A DNA stretch of 64,000 nt from the NCBI RefSeq assembly GCF_001661265.1, contig NW_017566995.1, forward strand, positions 186,001 through 250,000. The letters run 5' to 3'. The translations under genes and the position numbers were made by a program. The DNA is from Saitoella complicata NRRL Y-17804 (taxonomy: Eukaryota > Ascomycota > Saitoellomycetes > Saitoellales > Saitoellaceae). This document shows, one piece after another, positions 30,854 to 41,072 of the stretch. The notes under the pieces are model-generated. The model did not search any database. It saw nothing but the letters and a program-made list of their open reading frames with translations, and was not told where the DNA came from. The stretch's first letter is position 1, and each line of letters starts with the position of its first letter.

Positions 30854-31564
30854 TTAGATGAGGGCGATGGCCAAAATTATGGCAGCGAACGCGGCAATGC
30901 CCTGCTGAGCGACCTTGGCGCTGACCTTCTGAGCGGCACTGGTGGAAGCCTTGACACTGGCGACAGCTCCGGAAGAGGAAGAAGTAGAGGAGCTGGTGGT
31001 GTTCGAGGAGACAATGTTGCTCATGGTGGGAGTGGTAGAATCAGAGACGAGGCAGGAGGTGGAGGAGCCAGTGGAGACGTTGAAGAATCCAGAGTAGGCA
31101 GTCACACCGTTCAATCCAGCCGGAGACGCCAACAAGTAGTAGTTGTCCGCAGGAACCTGAACAGTGTACTTCAAAGAACCAGACTTGGAGAAGTCAACCT
31201 CAGAGTCAATGACGTAAACGTTCGAGGTCGTGGTGGAAACAAGGTCAAGCTCGGTCTTCTCGGAAGGAAGGTTGGCAGAAATCCAGGAAATCAAGATCTG
31301 GGAGCAGCTCGTGATGGAACCACCGTAACCGGGAGTGTTGATGGTCAACCAAGGATCAGCAGATACCGAAGCAGAAGCGGAAGCAGATGCGGAGGACCGG
31401 CTAACAGAGCTAGAAGGAACAGCTTTCGATGAAGTGGCAGTTGCGGTAGTCTTCGTAACAGCAGATGAGGCAACACTGGATGCCACAGGCGCAGCAGAAG
31501 TGTAGATCGTGGCCAGCGCGAGCAGGAGGGTAATAACGAAGGTAATCTTGCTCATAACAGCCAT
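30854..31564 (-). CDS. GPI-anchored Ser/Thr-rich cell wall protein (Kre9/Knh1-like)
   Basis: The 236-residue protein has a signal peptide (MAVMSKITFVITLLLALATI, then YTSA), a Ser/Thr/Ala spacer, a compact domain of about 100 residues starting WLTINTPGYGGSITSCSQIL and including KYTVQVPADNYYLLA, a second Ser-rich stretch, and a C-terminal hydrophobic tail (IAAFAAIILAIALI) typical of GPI attachment. The compact domain resembles the Kre9/KNH Ig-like fold of fungal wall proteins. It should be secreted and attached to membrane or wall glucan. Upstream, GTATGT at 31705 and GCAG at 31605 could bound a 101-nt intron in the 5' leader. Confidence 0.75.
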   Translation of the reverse strand: MAVMSKITFVITLLLALATIYTSAAPVASSVASSAVTKTTATATSSKAVPSSSVSRSSASASASASVSADPWLTINTPGYGGSITSCSQILISWISANLPSEKTELDLVSTTTSNVYVIDSEVDFSKSGSLKYTVQVPADNYYLLASPAGLNGVTAYSGFFNVSTGSSTSCLVSDSTTPTMSNIVSSNTTSSSTSSSSGAVASVKASTSAAQKVSAKVAQQGIAAFAAIILAIALI

Positions 31565-32196
31565 TGTTGTAGATCGTTGTAAGATGTAGTGTTAACGGCG
31601 AAAACTGCGGGCAAGAGAGTGTAACGTTTGGGTGAAAGAAAGTGGTAGCTAGCAAGATAGAATTAGAAAATGAAACAGAGTAAAGAGGATCAGGCCTGAA
31701 CATACCTGATCAACAGCCGAACGAGTGTTAGGAATAGAAGCGAGGGACGGGTAGCGGTCGGAGAGATTCAACTGAGCTGGGGCCTGTTGGGTTCTTAAGG
31801 GACCCTTCGCAAAGGACGACGGATGGTGTACGTATTTCGGTACACCGCGCCTAGAGAGTGCCGTCCATCGGGCTTCGGCAGAGCGCTTGTTTGTTATTTG
31901 CCCAATTAGGGAAAATCATTGACTGAGAAAAAAAGTTCGTGAAGGTGATCCATGACGTTAATATAATCGGCTTTGCATTTTGAAGAGATAAACCCTTCTT
32001 CCCATCATTTTCTGTAATGTTTGCTGGACTTCCAATTCCGGTATCTGCTTCGTATCCACGTTACTCGATCGCCTCGGAGGCGCGCTTAAAGCAAACGCCG
32101 AAGCAAAGACCCTGGGCAAAGCCGCAACACACACAAAAAGCAAGATGGGCCGGCTCAGGACAACCCCACTGACGACTTGACACGTCTTTTGACGAT
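31565..32196. other. Divergent intergenic region
   Basis: About 630 bases between the GPI-protein start and the transporter start. It contains the probable 5' leader intron 31605-31705. No gene is seen in the remainder. Confidence 0.5.
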
Positions 32197-33180
32197 ATGT
32201 TCACGCCTATACACTCCTTCGTCGGCGGGCTGCTGCTCTTCTCCTCGGTCTCCAACTTTGAGCTTCTGAACGGACGGATACTCGGATGCTCCGGCATCCT
32301 CAGAGAGTATGTTTGGGGTGATCACGCACCATGGCGGGCTGCGTCATTGCTCGGAATGGCAGTCGGTACACTGGCAACCAAGTTCCTTGCACCAAGCTAT
32401 TTGCAGTCAGCGTTGACAGTTTCCGCCACAATCCCTCTTTTGGGCGGGCTGACCGGGGCCCTGCTGGCAGGCGCTCTCGTTGGTGCTGGTACGAAGCTCG
32501 CAAACGGTTGCACGTCTGGACATATGCTCTGCGGACTCGCTCGACTGTCGCCTCGGTCCATCGCCGCCACTGTCGCTCTTTTCGCTTCCTCGGTTGCGAC
32601 GACGTACTTTGTTGGAAGTGCTCCCAGCTCCTCCACACCCCTCTATCAGCCTCTGTGGCCAACACCCGCAGAGCAGCGTGCTCTCATCGGACTCTATGCA
32701 TTGGCTGTCATTACCTTTCAGAGTATCCGTGCCGTCGGCGCGGCTTACGAGCCGTCCGAAAAGACCAAAGCCGTTCTCCGAAATGTAGCTTCCTTTGCAT
32801 CCGGCTTGTTCTTTTCTCTCGGTCTTATCGTGTCTGGCATGGTTCACCCCACCAAGACGCTTGGCTTTTTGAACATCACCGATCTCCACAACTGGGACCC
32901 ATCACTGATGATGATTGTCCTGGGCGGTGTTTTGCCTAATGCCATTCACTACTTCCGCACCATCAAGTCCTTGAAGGCTCCACTCCTCGACTCAAAATGG
33001 TGGACTTCTCAAGGAGGCGCGATTGATGTGAAGCTCATCGTGGGATCGTTGATTTTTGGTGTTGGCTGGGGTTTGCGTGGTGTGTGTCCTGGTCCGGCTG
33101 TTGTTCAGGCCGTCGGCAATGCGGGTGTGGAAACGTTGGGCTTTGTCGCTGCATTCTTGCTCGGCAGTAAGTTGGTATGA
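32197..33180 (+). CDS. YeeE/YedE (TsuA-like) thiosulfate/sulfur transporter
   Basis: A 327-residue intronless membrane protein built from two homologous halves with about nine or ten helices. The half-repeat signatures are FELLNGRILGCSGIL near the N terminus, GTKLANGCTSGHMLCGLARL in the middle and GVGWGLRGVCPGPAVVQ near the C terminus. The Cys residues in GCSG, NGCTSGH and GVCPGP correspond to those that line the thiosulfate path in bacterial TsuA/YeeE. Transport of thiosulfate or a related sulfur species is inferred. The family is mostly bacterial but also occurs in fungi, so old transfer is possible. No sulfur-metabolism neighbour is present. Confidence 0.82.
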   Translation: MFTPIHSFVGGLLLFSSVSNFELLNGRILGCSGILREYVWGDHAPWRAASLLGMAVGTLATKFLAPSYLQSALTVSATIPLLGGLTGALLAGALVGAGTKLANGCTSGHMLCGLARLSPRSIAATVALFASSVATTYFVGSAPSSSTPLYQPLWPTPAEQRALIGLYALAVITFQSIRAVGAAYEPSEKTKAVLRNVASFASGLFFSLGLIVSGMVHPTKTLGFLNITDLHNWDPSLMMIVLGGVLPNAIHYFRTIKSLKAPLLDSKWWTSQGGAIDVKLIVGSLIFGVGWGLRGVCPGPAVVQAVGNAGVETLGFVAAFLLGSKLV

Positions 33181-33624
33181 ATCAGGGTGGAAACGGAAAA
33201 GATGTAGGATAGATCATAGCCGTCGAGGCCGAAGACGTGTACCATGAATGTGCACGCTTCGAGTCTAGGCCTCCTCTTTGACGGTATTGTAGAACGAGAG
33301 ATAGCTAGATCCAACGATCGATGTTCTCGGAAAGAAATCAATCCAAATTCTTATCAGGCTATCTGTTAGGGTCCCGCAAATCGGGAGTTGAGCAGCAAGA
33401 CATCCCAGGTGCCAGGTTTTTCATACAGTGCGGCCGACGGGTTACGAACCGCGGCTTGGAACTTTAACCCTGGACCCGCCGCCGTATCATTTGGAAGCTG
33501 TGAGTCTGTGCATGTGAAAACAACGTACGTTCGATTTGGCCTCGATTACCAGAACCTTAAAAAGGTCCAGCCCGTCTTGACGCGTAATACTCTCAGTCGA
33601 GTGTGTCCATGCTGGGAGAGGAGC
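33181..33624. other. Intergenic region
   Basis: About 440 bases. A plus-strand frame is open here upstream of the next start but has no ATG and no recognisable content. It may hold an upstream exon or leader of the following gene. Confidence 0.4.
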
Positions 33625-34501
33625 ATGTCATCCAGTGCGCCTGGCGAATCGTCGCAGAAAAGGCCCTGTCCTCAAGAAGTGGTTTTCACCTCGATTTGAC
33701 TTACTGTTCATTACACTGACGTTTTGAAAGATAAAAGAAGCCGTGGAGGCATCACAAGAACCTAAACGCACCAGAACGCACACTTTCCCAACGGCGCCTA
33801 CTACTCCCTCTCAGCAAGCACCTGGTTCCAACACACCAGGAAGAGGACGAGGCATATCACAGAATGTACCGCCTTCAGGGCCAAGAGACGTCCGATATAC
33901 TACCCAGGTTCAACCAATTCCAGCAAGTCAAACAGGACGCGGAGTACCGGGCGTAATGAGAGGAAGAGGAGGTTATCTGGATGCGCAAAGAGGACGCACT
34001 TTCCCCCTGTCCTCTACCTATCCATTCAGTCCCACGAGACCACAGAATACACCAGGCAGAGCTCCCATAGGGCAGGTCCTCCCAGCTGCCGGGAGAGGAT
34101 CAAATTTTGCTCCTCCCGCACCGCGCGGACGAGGTGTGAGGTCAACTCCTCCAGCTTCGTTGACACCTACTGCAGCACCTAGGCTCAATCGCCCCCCCGT
34201 TCTAGCTCAGCCCGCAGCTCAATTGACGTCTGAACCTTCTGGAAACATTGCACAAGAAGCGCCTGAAACTGAAATGATGGAGACTCTGGAGATATCGGAT
34301 GATGAAACAGACGCTGATGAGTTTCTGGAGGTATGGAGAAGAGTACAAGAGACATCTGTGGTTGGGACACAGCAATCGCCCGTATCTAGAATACCGAGGC
34401 ATTTGAGAGCTGCTGTGGATGGCCTGTTTCCCTTCCTGCGAGAAGGACTTGAAGAGGAGGAGGAGATCTTGTCTTCGAATACTACCAGGACACAAGTATA
34501 G
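33625..34501 (+). CDS. Low-complexity RG/Pro-rich protein, unknown function
   Basis: Two exons are proposed: 33625-33678 (MSSSAPGESSQKRPCPQE) and 33731-34501, joined over a 52-nt intron with donor GTGGTT, branch CTGAC and acceptor AAAG, phase 0; 274 residues. The donor is weak, so the start is uncertain. The body is Pro/Thr/Gln-rich with scattered Arg-Gly motifs (GRGRGIS, MRGRGGY, RGRGVRS), then an acidic region (MMETLEISDDETDADEFLEV) and an acidic end. RG motifs suggest RNA binding or condensate behaviour, but no family is recognised. It may be a lineage-specific gene. Confidence 0.5.
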
Positions 34502-34917
34502 AGGGACAAAACGCAGCTGTTTGAGCATGACATTGGCAACATTAGCTACGGCCAGCGGGTTATTTAGTTAGAGAAACAATCGTTACGTATCGGATGTGCT
34601 GCAAGACTATCACACGCGGGCCTTAGTAAATGCTTAGCTCACTGCCTATCAGCACAAGTTCATACTTAAAAAAGAAAGCAATGTTAACCAAAACTAAATG
34701 GAAAAAGACTAAACCAAGTGTAATGCCCCTTGAATAACCGTATATCAGCCAAAAGAAGAAAAGAATATACCTGCTTAACTCCCCTCCGTTGTCCTGGAGT
34801 GAAAAGAAAAGAAAAGAACCCCTGTAACCGCCGTTATCCGTTTGACACCAAATCCAAACCCAAGATCCGACATGACCGTTCCCTCATCCCATCATGAATA
34901 CTCGAACCGCGTTATTC
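34502..34917. other. Convergent intergenic region
   Basis: About 415 AT-rich bases between two facing 3' ends. No gene is seen. Confidence 0.5.
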
Positions 34918-36559
34918 TCATTTACCGTAGATCAAACCACCGTGAACTCCACCGATGCCGCCATGGCCAAAGATACCGGTAGGTCCAGTGGCAGCAGGCT
35001 GCTGCGGGGGCGACGCTTGATTGAGGGCCACTCCGCCGGAGGGAGGACTTGTAAGTCCTGGTGGAGCATGCATTGCTGTCGAGAAGGCACTCGGATGGTT
35101 TGCCATGGCCATAGGCCCACTCATGTTGTTGGGGTTGCTAATCGAATTACTACGAACACCCAACGGGTTCTTGCTAAAACTCAAGCGAATACCACCCTTG
35201 ACGGAGTTGCTGAGGGGGTTCCCATAGAGCTCCATGAGTGCCTTTGTGGCCCATCTAACATCCTCGAATTCAACGAAGCACATCGGGCCCTGCGCCTTGG
35301 TACGGAAACACAGACGTTTGTATCCACGTTGGCGAGAAAAGAGCGCTTTGAGCTCGTCCTCGCTGGTGTTCGGCGGAAGATTGCCAACGTACAACGTATT
35401 GCAAGGCGGGTTCTGATCCGCAGGATTGAGGATGATGGGCGGGCGGCCCGGATAATTGGGGAAATGGTTCTGTAAGTAGTTTTGCGTAGACGTAGGAGAC
35501 ATCGGTGGAATTCCGACCGTCGAGGGTCCAGCCGGCGGCGGCATGGACCCGGTGTTAACGTTGAGAGCAGAGAAGCGCGAAACAGGCGGGCTGCTCAAGG
35601 GCGGCATACTGCTACCGACACTGCTACTCATGCGTGAACTAATGCTCTCACCCCACGGCGCCGAAGCCGAGCCAGCATTACCGCTCTTGGAAAGGTATCC
35701 AAGAGGGTCCTTGACCAAGTCTTCCTCTTCGTCGTCAAAGGTAGCACTCTCCAAAAGGAGATTCTTTCCTGTTCCATAGAAAGGCCTCTCAGAGCGAGGA
35801 CTGCTTGGTCCAAAGACTTCAGAGAAGAAGTTGTCCGAGTTTGATAGATGATCAACATTTGCGGAGTAACTGTTGTTCGGCAATCCGCCCAAGGTCATGC
35901 CTGACGTCGAGTTGCGTTGTTGACTACTCGGTACAGAGTAGAAGGCATCAAAGGCAGACCTAGGCTTGGCAGCGTTCGAAGTCGTACTGGAATTCGAAGA
36001 AGAAAGGGCAGCAAACGGTGCACGAGGCGGACTGAAAGTCGAAGACGCCGGAAAAGGCAAAGCTTCGTCAGAATGAGTGCGATGGGCATGCGGATGGTGA
36101 CCGTTGGCGGCCACGGGCGGCGAAACCTGCAATAATTCCACACGGACCTCGTCCGCTGCGGGATCTTCACAGTCAATCTTTCGCGCCTGAAGGTGGTTAA
36201 GGGCATCAATAGCTGCCTGCCCCGTCCTGAAACGGACAATTCCGTGAATTTGCTATGCATACAGTTAGTAAAGGCAGACAAATAGGGGGCAACTTCTCAT
36301 GACTCACATCATTGAACCGAGCCAACTCAGCACCCATAAATTCAGAAGCAAACATGAATATCAGGCGAAACTCGCGCAAAGTGATGTCTTTAGGGAGACC
36401 AGTAGTGATGCGTATTGCTGCATAACGCGGAGAGATGGAGCCAAGGCCATCCGATAGGATCCTGGAGGAGAGGTCGGATGTGGGAAAAATCTCGGGAGGT
36501 GACCCCGGAAGGTCGTCGCGCGCGAATGCTGATGCTTGAAGAGTACTGCTAGACGACAT
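34918..36559 (-). CDS. Scw1/Whi3-type RNA-binding protein
   Basis: Two exons (36559-36308 and 36252-34918) with a 55-nt intron (GTGAGT...CATAG) give 528 residues. The N-terminal part carries a degenerate RRM split by the intron ([20 protein letters not shown], then [20 protein letters not shown]). The C-terminal RRM is the family hallmark: [20 protein letters not shown], then [20 protein letters not shown] and [19 protein letters not shown]. Ser/Pro-rich disordered regions lie between. Scw1 (fission yeast) and Whi3 (budding yeast) bind mRNAs controlling wall integrity and cell-cycle entry. ATG 36559 is chosen; the frame opens 12 bases earlier only with GTG. Confidence 0.88.
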
Positions 36560-37348
36560 GTTGAAAGACACCAGTCCGTATATGCTATGTTACTGGGGGA
36601 TGATGTGGTGCTGTAGACGCGTCCGACAAAGGTGATTTGCGCGATGAGTATGCGCCGAGGACGATTGAAAAGGTATGATAAATGCGGATGAATGCGCGCT
36701 AGAACAGGCCTGATGATCTGTTACTGAGGTTTCTTTCGACTTTTGAGCAGAAAACGAGCGTACTGTAGGTCGACGTACGCGTCGTCAATGGACGCGATAA
36801 GACGGACGGAACGGACTGATAAGGCGATAAAGGACGATAACCGTATGCGCAGATGCTTTGGAGCACGATGCGACAGTCCTTAAGTATGCGCCGATGTTGT
36901 CGACCAACTGAGAAGACCTGCTGGGATGCGACACGGGCGACGACGGTAGGTGAGGGATAAACAGCGCACGACCAAGCAGGCAGCGTGCGACCAAAGAACC
37001 GGCGGGCGGATGCGGGTGCGCAGACAGACGCGAAGGCAGAGAAGCTGGAGACGATGGTGTTTGTTTACGTTTGTGGACACGAGGCCTTTCTTCGCGGGTG
37101 ATGCTGACTCGTGGTGATGTCTGGGAGTGTGATGTAGACTGCAGGCGTTCGTGTGCGGCGGGGGGGCCCTGGGGGGGGGGACTACGTGTGTTTAGGCCGT
37201 CGCCCGCGCGAGATTGGCGGTCAGGGTTTGGGTTGAACGGGACCCGCGCCCACCGCAAGACCGTTCTGCTGATATCACAGCGAGGTATGTCGACGGATGA
37301 ATGCGGGTGAATGCTGCTGTTTGACCGTGTACCGCGTAGATAGTAACA
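36560..37348. other. Long divergent region with G-runs
   Basis: About 790 bases of promoter and leader between Scw1-like and the orphan gene. Two runs of Gs lie near 37157-37182. A long open minus-strand frame (36785-37675) overlaps this region and the orphan but has no recognisable content. Confidence 0.5.
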
Positions 37349-38098
37349 ATGGCTGTTGCTGTGCCGTTTCTCGCTCCGTCGCCTGACCTCCTCCGTGCTT
37401 TTCGTCAACTGCACCGTCTTGAGTTGCAGTACTTTCTCTCCGCCGATGGCGCAATACCTTCCACCGGCATCAACCCGACCACACTGGTTCTCTATGGAGA
37501 AATACTGGCCGTCGTTACGGGCATTAAACCATGCGTAGCCGGCTGGTTCGGTGGATGCGGTGAAGATCAGGAAGACTATGAGCTGGCGTGGAGAAGCCGA
37601 CAGAATATAGCAGACGGCTGGATTCGACAATGCTGGCAACCGTGGAAGGAGTTCGTTGCGACGAACGACGAACACCGTAATGCCTGGAGGGAGCTCAATT
37701 CGTTCTTGAACACGTTACGTCTGGAGCACATACAACATGACTGCAGTACTGACACTGGTGTTTTCTTCCGTGGCGATCTGGTCATCTATCATCCTTCACA
37801 CTCATTGAATGAGCATGTATGCCGTACATTTGTTCTTAATGACGACGAAAAGAAGGGAATTGCCCACATAAATGAGGTTGCTTTTCAGGAGGCTTTTGGC
37901 TATCCTTGGGCACTGCAAGAAACGGATTCCATGATCGAAGTGGGTTACTTTGAAGTCATTGGCAAAGCATTACAGGTTATAATGACATACGCTTGTGACG
38001 AAAACAAGCTCGACCTAGTCAAAGAACATTTTGATAAATGGAGACGTGTTTGGAGTGAATGTGGAACTCACTTGACGTTGGAATGCAGGCGTTTGTAA
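37349..38098 (+). CDS. Uncharacterised protein (orphan)
   Basis: An intronless 249-residue frame begins MAVAVPFLAPSPDLLRAFRQ. It has soluble, mixed composition with several Trp and Cys (CVAGWFGGCGEDQEDYEL, WRRVWSECGTHLTLECRRL) and no signal peptide, membrane helix or low-complexity run. I recognise no domain. Codon use looks coding and the frame ends cleanly. It borders the repeat-rich 38-43 kb region, so it may be a lineage-specific or transferred gene. Confidence 0.5.
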   Translation: MAVAVPFLAPSPDLLRAFRQLHRLELQYFLSADGAIPSTGINPTTLVLYGEILAVVTGIKPCVAGWFGGCGEDQEDYELAWRSRQNIADGWIRQCWQPWKEFVATNDEHRNAWRELNSFLNTLRLEHIQHDCSTDTGVFFRGDLVIYHPSHSLNEHVCRTFVLNDDEKKGIAHINEVAFQEAFGYPWALQETDSMIEVGYFEVIGKALQVIMTYACDENKLDLVKEHFDKWRRVWSECGTHLTLECRRL

Positions 38099-38920
38099 AC
38101 GTTGGGGCGGGTCCATAAGACGCAGTTGTGAGCCAATCAGACTGGCTAATGGGGCTTCGAAACAACATCGGTGGATGTGTCAAAGTATCAATTGAGCATT
38201 GCCTTCACCCCCATCTTGACGGGATTGCGAATGTGGAACCTTCGTCATCTTGTGCACTCTCGCTGCCTTCGACCAGCATTTGTGCCTCTGAGGCATGGCC
38301 TAACAATCGCTCACAGAAGTTTCAGTCGTATTTCGCGACTGCAACACGAACCTACGTGTTTATAATCATCTGCATGAGATGCAGAGAACAGGACGATCTA
38401 CCGTACACACACGCTACAACCTGAGATTTCTCGGTTTCGTGCGCGGGCCGCGACCGGTACCGGTACCGGATTTGGACGCGAGCCAGAGTAGTAGAACAGA
38501 TTATATAATCATAGCCACATACAAACAGAAGACATGCAGCCAAATACAATCGGTGGTTCCCTAGAAATTTGGTATACAAGTCCTAAAAATAGTGCCGGCT
38601 TCATATCGCAAACCGAGTCCTAGGTATAACCAACCAACCGGTCGCATCAAGGTCCAGCAGAAACTGATATATATTGCGAGGCCGCACATCAACCTTGGAT
38701 ACCGGGATTCAAATATCGCGTTTCAACCTAGAGATCCTATCTGGGTCGGGGCCACACCCTAAACTGTCACAGCGAACACGCCCACGTTCCATTGAAATGC
38801 TGGGCTTAGTCCTGAAAAGCTTCTAGCAAAATCCCAGAACGTTTCTAGGAAATTCCAATGTTATGAAGTAGTCCCATGATATATCACCGTGGTCAACCCT
38901 ACGTTCGCAGAAATCAGGAA
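38099..38920. other. Left edge of gene-poor repeat region
   Basis: AT-rich sequence with no supported gene. An imperfect GGTACCGGTACCGG palindrome lies near 38454-38468. Confidence 0.5.
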
Positions 38921-39030
38921 ATACAAGATCTCGTTTAATCCAGAATTTCTGGATCGTGAAAAATCCACGTATCGTATTCTGGATAACGGGACCCAAATCA
39001 CAATTTATATCAGCTTAATTCATGGTTTTT
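38921..39030 (-). repeat. AT-rich repeat family, copy 1
   Basis: On the minus strand this reads GGGTCCCGTTATCC, then TGGATTAAACGAGATCTTGT, matching in order the marks of the copy at 39531-39768. Confidence 0.55.
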
Positions 39031-39530
39031 GACTCTGTCGGGCAAGTCGTCAAGGTAGTCACAATATTTTCCGAACCTCACTTTCTGCTGGCGATATTCC
39101 TACTCGGCCCTTGTACAGAGTGAAAAATCATGAATTAAACCGTGTTTCTCTTGGGCAAGTACGTAATCCACATTAAAGGTTTGGACTTGTCTGGGATTAC
39201 ACATGCATTACGCACTTCATCGTCGATTACTATCCTGGCAGAAATCCCAGACAGAATCGTGGGTACGATTTTTGACATTATCATGGATTAAATCTAGTAA
39301 AAATCCCATGAATTACAATCGTGAGATTACCTGTACATCATTGAGCTTTTGCTAACCTCCTAACTTACAGGACAATAGCGATTGCCACTGTAACTCCCTT
39401 GGAATACTCATGATACAGTATATTTACCTGGTGTTCTCGCTTTTTTGTGATGATCTGCATTTTTCCGCCTGCTTCTAGGACTAAACCAGGGGTCATCGTG
39501 GGTTATGCTGAACTAAATCGTGGAGAGAAT

Positions 39531-40195
39531 GATGGATTATACCGAAAGAGAGTATGAATCAATCATGGATCAACCGCAATAGAATCATGGATTAAGCGGA
39601 ACTTTACTGTGGATTATGCCCAATGGAATTGTGAAATTATACGGAAAAAATCATGGTTCATGCGGAATAACATAATGCTGTGGGTCCCAAAATCAATGAT
39701 ACGATCATGAATTTAATTCAAACTTCTAAATCTTGGATTAAACGGGATCTTGTAACTCATAAAACTGGGAACATAGGGACGTTCTGGCTTTTCTTTCAGA
39801 TACATGCGGCCTGAAGGAACACCGGAAAAGCGGCACGATTGTGAGGTGCAAGGATTACCAGGTTGGGGTTAATCTCTGATTTCCTTGTGGACAACCCGCA
39901 CTTTTGTTGTCTGCTTCTGCATCCGGATAGTGCTCCATGACTAACATTAATCCCGCTCGAATGCATGACCGCTCGTAGAGTGATGAGAATCATGAATTAC
40001 AAAATCCCGCTTAATTTTTGATTTGAAATTGTGGATTAAGCCATAATCATATCATGGATTTCGGGACCCAAACCGTTATCTTATTTTGCATGATCCATGA
40101 TTTATTTCGTATTATCCAAAATTCCATTAGGCATAATCCACGATAAAGTTGGGCTTAATCCACGATTCATCCATACTCTCTTTCGGGCATAATCT
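39531..40195. repeat. Large imperfect inverted duplication of an AT-rich repeat
   Basis: The left arm, about 39531-39768 (plus), begins GATGGATTATACCGAAAGAG. The right arm, about 39980-40195, read on the minus strand begins GATTATGCCCGAAAGAGAGT. The arms share the same marks in the same order: AACTTTA, GTGGATTATGCC, AATGGAATT, AATCATGG, GGGTCCC, and a terminal GGATT-TTGTAA block. By eye about 70 percent matches, with many transition differences. The spacer is about 210 bases. No coding capacity is visible. This could be a fold-back element or two opposite insertions of one family. Confidence 0.7.
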
Positions 40196-41072
40196 TTGAC
40201 TTGTGTATGCTTATGAGGTAGTCAGATACCGATTATACGGCGATTAATCAAGAACGATTATCGGCTTGAGTAACCGAAAAGTCCGGATAATCGGTCGATT
40301 AATGCGATTCAAATAAGCCAGACAACGACGGATTCCTCCAGCTGACCCTTGACAAGATCCAAGACGGATTAAACAGCAGAGATAACTGGCCAGGATGATC
40401 GCTGCAGCCAGATACCACTCTGTAGGCGACTCCGCGATTAATCGACACAACTTAGGTTTCTGACTGCCCTATCAATCCATGATACGACAACACCCTACGA
40501 AGTGACCCATTGTGTTTTCAGATAGCACGTAATCAGTCAGTAGACAGTAGTTAATTGGTCATGTAGTTTACAGAGTAGAGGGCAGGTAAATCACAGAACC
40601 CCTACGAACCCTGCGCTCATGGAATTCAATTCTGAGATTTCCATGTTATGGAACATTTTTGCTCATGGAAATTTCATGTGAATTCCACGATACGCTCAAG
40701 GAGACTACATAATCACAGTATGTAGATTGCCCGAGCGCATGATGCGTCTGACTGGCTAGGCCGTGGTCGGGTACAATGTATGCATAGTCTTTTGATATCG
40801 ATAAAACTGGGTAAACCCTAGGCTAGCAGGTACAATACAATCAACAGATCTGCCTCTCAGTTCCTCCAAAAGCCTCCCAACACTTGGCACGCTCCATTCC
40901 GTCACATCCTTCACCCAATTGCGTGTCGTCACCAATGCTCCTCAATCACAGCAATGGGCGGACATGGATCATGCTCAGTTCTCAGCAGTGGGTGAACATG
41001 TCTGCTGGTTGATGCGTGGACTTGTCCGGACAACATGCAGCCAGTTGTACAATTGAGGTGAAGTTGACGAAG
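40196..41072. other. Gene-poor AT-rich stretch
   Basis: Short CGATTA/GATTAATC repeats occur near 40225-40300, and a CTCATGGAAATTTCATG/GAATTC inverted motif near 40615-40700 that recurs in altered form near 42650-42750. No gene is supported. Confidence 0.5.

Noticed and set aside
30842-31432. Plus-strand Gly/Arg-rich frame
   Set aside because: Antisense shadow of the Ser/Thr-rich GPI-anchored protein gene.
36785-37675. Long open minus-strand frame of 296 codons upstream of the Scw1-like gene
   Set aside because: It overlaps the better plus-strand orphan gene and contains Arg/Ser/Pro-rich sequence of shadow type with no domain.
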